From positions 1-40,129 of the forward strand of contig JAUYMX010000301.1 of NCBI GenBank assembly GCA_030699345.1: a DNA stretch of 40,129 nucleotides, read 5' to 3'. The notes beneath the pieces were generated by a model. That model ran no database searches and was not told the DNA's origin. It was given only the letters and a program-made list of their open reading frames with translations. Numbering within the stretch: position 1 is the first letter of the stretch; each line of letters opens with the position of its first letter. Of this stretch, positions 37,240-40,129 are shown piece by piece. The stretch comes from Methylococcaceae bacterium (GTDB lineage: Bacteria; Pseudomonadota; Gammaproteobacteria; Methylococcales; Methylomonadaceae). The translations under genes were made by a program, and so were the position numbers.

Positions 37240-37344
37240 GCTATGCGTTTATCGTGTAGGGTGGATAAGCAACGCGCATCCACCGTATCCACTGCATTTG
37301 CCGGATGCGCTACCGCTTATCCAGCCTACGCATGACCGCTCAAT
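37240..37344 (-). repeat. Inverted copy of the 117-bp repeat
   Basis: On the - strand this matches the tandem units at 26590-26911 (GTCATGCGTAGGCTGGATAA, then GCATCCGGCAAATGC, GCGCGTTGCTTATCCACCCT), with about nine extra bases. The TpsA gene is therefore bracketed by inverted copies. Confidence 0.82.
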
Positions 37345-37412
37345 CAAGGGACTGAATAGGCACAAAATTTTAACGATTTCTTAAAGCGTATTTTCAGTAA
37401 AAAATCCTCTAA

Positions 37413-37446
37413 TTGTCATATTCATGTAACGAACTGTTGTGATAAT
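37413..37446 (+). promoter_or_regulatory. Pho-box-like sites with -10 element
   Basis: TTGTCAT (37413) and ATGTAAC (37424) lie 11 bp apart with a 4-bp spacer, and GATAAT (37441-37446) is a -10 element exactly 10 bp further on. The ExbB-fusion gene starts at 37477. Two half-sites make one minimal Pho box. Confidence 0.55.
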
Positions 37447-37476
37447 GCAGCTATAAATTTATTTTTGAGAGCAAGC

Positions 37477-39258
37477 ATGAGACGATTTGGTTTTTTATTG
37501 GTCGCGTTGTTAATGATGCCCGCACTTGCGCAAGCTTGGTGGAATGACGACTGGGGGTATCGTAAGAAAATAAGCATCGATACCCAAAAATTGCAGCAAG
37601 ATGGCGTGAAGATTCCTGGTGAATCGCTGGCATTGGTGCGTTTGCATACCGGTAACTTTGGCTTTTTTGCTGATCTTGGCGAGGGCGGTAAAGCCTTGCG
37701 CTTTATGTCTGGCGATGACCTGACGCCACTGAAGTTTTATATCGAGAAAATCGACGCAGTAAATGAAATGGTCTTGGTCTGGGTCAAATTACCCGCAGAC
37801 TTTGCTAAAGCTGATGAGTCGGCCATTTGGATGTACTACGGCAACCCCAAGGCGGTTGATGCCCAGGATGCTGCCGGTATTTTTGATGTGGCACAGTCTG
37901 TTGCTTATCACTTCGAGGCTGGCCCGGTTAAAGACAGTACCGCTTATGCAATTCAGCCCGCGGCAGCAACCAGTACCGTGCTGGAAGGCGGCGCTGTGGG
38001 TGATGCCGCCGCGTTCGATGGTAAACAGTCGGTTCGAATTGCTGCAGTTCCCTCATTACAAATGACCACTGATCCGGGTTGGACAGTGTCAGCTTGGGTA
38101 AAAATCGATCAAGCGCAAATAGAAGGTGTGCTGTTTCAGCGTGACAAGCTAAGTTTATCTGTTAGAGGTCAGTCGCCGGTTTTGCAGGTGGCAGGTAAGG
38201 AATTTGTCAGCCCTACCGGCCTTAATTTAGCCGCGTGGCAGTTGGTGGCGGTGACGGCAACTCCCAGTGGTTTTACGCTTTATGTAGATGGCAAGGCGGT
38301 GGGTAGTCTGCCGGCCAGTCTTTCAGTATTGGATGGCGATATTAGTGTAGGCGCCGCGCTTGATGGCTCACGTGGATTAGTTGGCGCGATCGATGATTTC
38401 GGCATCAATAAAACGGCACTGGATCAGAATGCGCTGCATTTTGCCGCACTGATGCAAGGACAGGCTTCAGCAGCGTTGATTTACGGTGAAGATTTGACGC
38501 CAGATAGCGAAGAAGGCGGCGAATCCCTGATTATGGGCTCGTTAAAAAACGTCACTACCGATGGCTGGGTCATTATCGGTATTTTGGGGGTGATGTTTGT
38601 GGTCAGTTGGTTGGTGATGATTATTAAAGCCATCGTTCTGCAACGAGTGCATAGCGAGAACAAAAAATTCGAACAAGCCTATAGCCAATTGACGTCTCAA
38701 GACATTGATAAGCTAAACAAAGAAGACGATGAAGATGATCAGGACTTTGATGAGTCACCTTTATTGTTATCGTTTACCAGCAAGCATGGCGCTTTTGCCG
38801 GATCGACCATTTACCGCATTTACCATACCGGTGTCGAAGAAATGAATCGGCGCTTGAAAAAAGGCGAAGGTTCAAGCGATCAAGTGTTATCAGCCCAAGC
38901 CATGAATGCGGTAAGAGCAACGATGGATGCGGTGTTAATCAGGGAATTACAAAAACTTAATTCACAAATGGTGCTGTTGACTATCGCTATCTCTGGCGGC
39001 CCGTTTCTTGGGCTGTTGGGTACCGTTATCGGGGTAATGATTACGTTTGCTGCGATTGCGGTCAGCGGTGAGGTTAATGTTAATGCGATTGCACCGGGTA
39101 TTGCTGGCGCGTTGACGGCAACGGTTGCAGGTTTGATTGTCGCGATTCCTTGTCTGTTTGGTTACAACTATTTAGGTGGTCGTATCAAGGAAATTACCGC
39201 TGATATGCATGTATTTGTCGATGAGTTTGTTGCCAAATTGACTGAGCAACATACCTGA
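37477..39258 (+). CDS. exbB: DUF2341-LamG-ExbB/TolQ fusion, proton-channel component
   Basis: From the ATG at 37477 (593 residues; a TTG four codons upstream is less likely) the protein has a signal peptide ending ALAQA. A DUF2341 domain follows (WWNDDWGYRKKISID, ending IWMYYGNPKAV) and then a LamG/concanavalin-like domain at about 140-315 (WTVSAWVKIDQ, GFTLYVDGKAVG). The first inner-membrane segment is GWVIIGILGVMFVVSWLVMI near 355-380. After a charged cytoplasmic loop come two more membrane segments with the ExbB/TolQ signature ISGGPFLGLLGTVIGVMITF and VAGLIVAIPCLF. It would form the proton channel with ExbD and energise the TonB-like protein downstream, while the large periplasmic part may bind glycans. 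It resembles ExbB2-type genes near TPS loci. Confidence 0.88.
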   Translation: MRRFGFLLVALLMMPALAQAWWNDDWGYRKKISIDTQKLQQDGVKIPGESLALVRLHTGNFGFFADLGEGGKALRFMSGDDLTPLKFYIEKIDAVNEMVLVWVKLPADFAKADESAIWMYYGNPKAVDAQDAAGIFDVAQSVAYHFEAGPVKDSTAYAIQPAAATSTVLEGGAVGDAAAFDGKQSVRIAAVPSLQMTTDPGWTVSAWVKIDQAQIEGVLFQRDKLSLSVRGQSPVLQVAGKEFVSPTGLNLAAWQLVAVTATPSGFTLYVDGKAVGSLPASLSVLDGDISVGAALDGSRGLVGAIDDFGINKTALDQNALHFAALMQGQASAALIYGEDLTPDSEEGGESLIMGSLKNVTTDGWVIIGILGVMFVVSWLVMIIKAIVLQRVHSENKKFEQAYSQLTSQDIDKLNKEDDEDDQDFDESPLLLSFTSKHGAFAGSTIYRIYHTGVEEMNRRLKKGEGSSDQVLSAQAMNAVRATMDAVLIRELQKLNSQMVLLTIAISGGPFLGLLGTVIGVMITFAAIAVSGEVNVNAIAPGIAGALTATVAGLIVAIPCLFGYNYLGGRIKEITADMHVFVDEFVAKLTEQHT

Positions 39259-39271
39259 GCAACAGCCTAAA

Positions 39272-39324
39272 GGTACGCGGTGCGTCCCTACAAATCATAA
39301 ATCGTAGGGTACGCACCGCGTACC
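39272..39324. repeat. Inverted repeat between exbB and exbD
   Basis: GGTACGCGGTGCGTCCCTAC (39272-39291) and GTAGGGTACGCACCGCGTAC plus C (39304-39324) pair along about 20 bp with one bulged base and a 12-nt loop. There is no T-run, so it is not an obvious terminator; it may protect or trim the mRNA between the two genes. Confidence 0.8.
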
Positions 39325-39346
39325 ATTGAACCAACGAGAATATCCA

Positions 39347-39751
39347 ATGAAATTACAAGAAGAAAATGCGGCCTACGACGAAATCAACGTCACGCCGATG
39401 CTGGATTTGGCTTACGTATTGTTGATTGTGTTTATTTTGATGACCACCGCGGCAGTGCAGGGCGTGCAAGTCAATCTACCCAAAGCCAGCAACACGCCCA
39501 GTTTGGCGAAACCGCAAACTAAAGCCATTACGGTAACCGCCGACGGCACCATTTTTCTGGATACTTTCCCTGTGACGATGGAACAGTTGGAATCGACTTT
39601 ACTGCAATACAAGGCGGTTAATCCTGAACTGCCGGTGGTGGTAAAGGGCGATTCAACGGTTCAGTATCAAAACGTCATCGATATTTTGGCGCTGTTGGGG
39701 AAGCTGGAAATTACTCAAGTCGGCTTAGTGACGCAGAGTCTTGTTAAGTAA
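39347..39751 (+). CDS. exbD: ExbD/TolR-type biopolymer transport protein
   Basis: The 134-residue protein begins with a short cytoplasmic tail, then INVTPMLDLAYVLLIVFILM, the single membrane helix of ExbD with the conserved proton-carrying Asp at residue 20. The periplasmic domain (VQVNLPKAS, TADGTIFLD, VVVKGDSTVQYQNVIDILAL) follows the family pattern. The ATG at 39347 is chosen because it places the Asp correctly; a TTG at 39326 would lie in the preceding repeat. It works with ExbB to power the TonB-like protein, which starts 5 bp downstream. Confidence 0.95.
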   Translation: MKLQEENAAYDEINVTPMLDLAYVLLIVFILMTTAAVQGVQVNLPKASNTPSLAKPQTKAITVTADGTIFLDTFPVTMEQLESTLLQYKAVNPELPVVVKGDSTVQYQNVIDILALLGKLEITQVGLVTQSLVK

Positions 39752-39756
39752 TTCAC

Positions 39757-40129
39757 ATGACCAAAAAAAAACATTTCCGGGTTTATGTGCCGCGGATTAT
39801 CGGTGGATTACTGGCTGTAATTGCAATTTATTACGTGGTCAAGGTCATCATTAGTTTTAGCGAAGATAAACCGGTCAAACAAGAGAAAAAAATCCAGCCG
39901 ATTACCTTGTTTAAGCCACCACCCCCGCCTCCGCCGCCACCGAAAGTGGAAAAGCCACCGGAGCCGGAAATAAAAGAAAAGATTGAACAACCGGAGCCCG
40001 ATCCGGAACCTTTGCCGGATACTCCGGATGAAGCACCAGCGCGGGATTTGGGATTGGATGCGGAAGGTACTGCCGGTTCTGATGGTTTCGGATTGGCGGC
40101 TCGCAAAGGTGGTAATGGCTTGTTTGGTG
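39757..40129 (+). CDS. tonB: TonB-like energy transducer, cut by the window end
   Basis: About 124 residues are visible. A basic start (MTKKKHFRVYVPR) is followed by one membrane segment (IIGGLLAVIAIYYVVKVII), then a proline-rich periplasmic linker with nine prolines in a row, VEKPPEPEIKEKIEQPEPDP and PEPLPDTPDE. The C-terminal domain that touches the outer-membrane receptor lies beyond the right edge. It begins 5 bp after the exbD stop, so the three genes form one energy-transducing unit. TonB would power an outer-membrane receptor that is probably encoded downstream. Confidence 0.85.
   Translation, partial: MTKKKHFRVYVPRIIGGLLAVIAIYYVVKVIISFSEDKPVKQEKKIQPITLFKPPPPPPPPPKVEKPPEPEIKEKIEQPEPDPEPLPDTPDEAPARDLGLDAEGTAGSDGFGLAARKGGNGLFG

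Overview
The window reads as a piece of a gammaproteobacterial chromosome, most likely a methanotroph-like member of the Methylococcales. That placement is inference: it rests on the pyrR-pyrB-pyrC' order, LpoB/YcfL-type lipoproteins, an alpha-2-macroglobulin plus PbpC pair, a VPLPA-CTERM protein and many short REP-like palindromes. Gene density is high and almost every real gene lies on the + strand; one small gene (7166-7645) is on the - strand.

Layout. 1-3550 is housekeeping: the 3' end of pyrR, pyrB, an inactive-looking pyrC', and hemF. 3672-7063 is a compact cluster of four exported proteins around peptidoglycan-synthase activation (COG3014-like lipoprotein, YcfL-like, LpoB-like, and a second LpoB/CsgG-like protein), closed by a strong terminator. 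7646-8861 is gene-free and full of nested repeats. 8862-15269 encodes a giant alpha-2-macroglobulin lipoprotein whose usual partner, pbpC, lies at 17892-20198. Between them is a roughly 2.6 kb accessory patch: an orphan BrnA-like antitoxin, a fragment of a P4-type integrase, and a type IV AbiE-like toxin-antitoxin pair. The toxin reading frame is cut by a single in-frame TGA.

20200-40129 looks like one functional block for surface secretion and phosphate stress. It contains two small exported proteins (one with a clear VPLPA-CTERM tail, one with a degenerate one), a secreted PstS-like protein, a two-partner secretion pore (TpsB) with a 3353-residue TpsA exoprotein, then a DUF2341-LamG-ExbB fusion, ExbD and a TonB-like protein cut by the window end. 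Four arrays of 7-bp Pho-box-like half-sites at exact 11-bp spacing precede these transcription units; three have a -10-like hexamer exactly 10 bp downstream. Three sequences resembling the GEMM-I cyclic-di-GMP aptamer lie in leaders of the same block, one of them split by a REP-like element inside its P3 arm. The gene set resembles the phosphate-regulated pdt locus of Pseudomonas aeruginosa (TpsA/TpsB, ExbB2, ExbD2, TonB4 beside a PstS/DING-like secreted phosphatase), recalled from memory and not checked. The main hypothesis is that phosphate limitation (PhoB) and cyclic-di-GMP jointly control a secreted adhesin and phosphate-scavenging surface system. All calls were made by reading the sequence; no database search was run.
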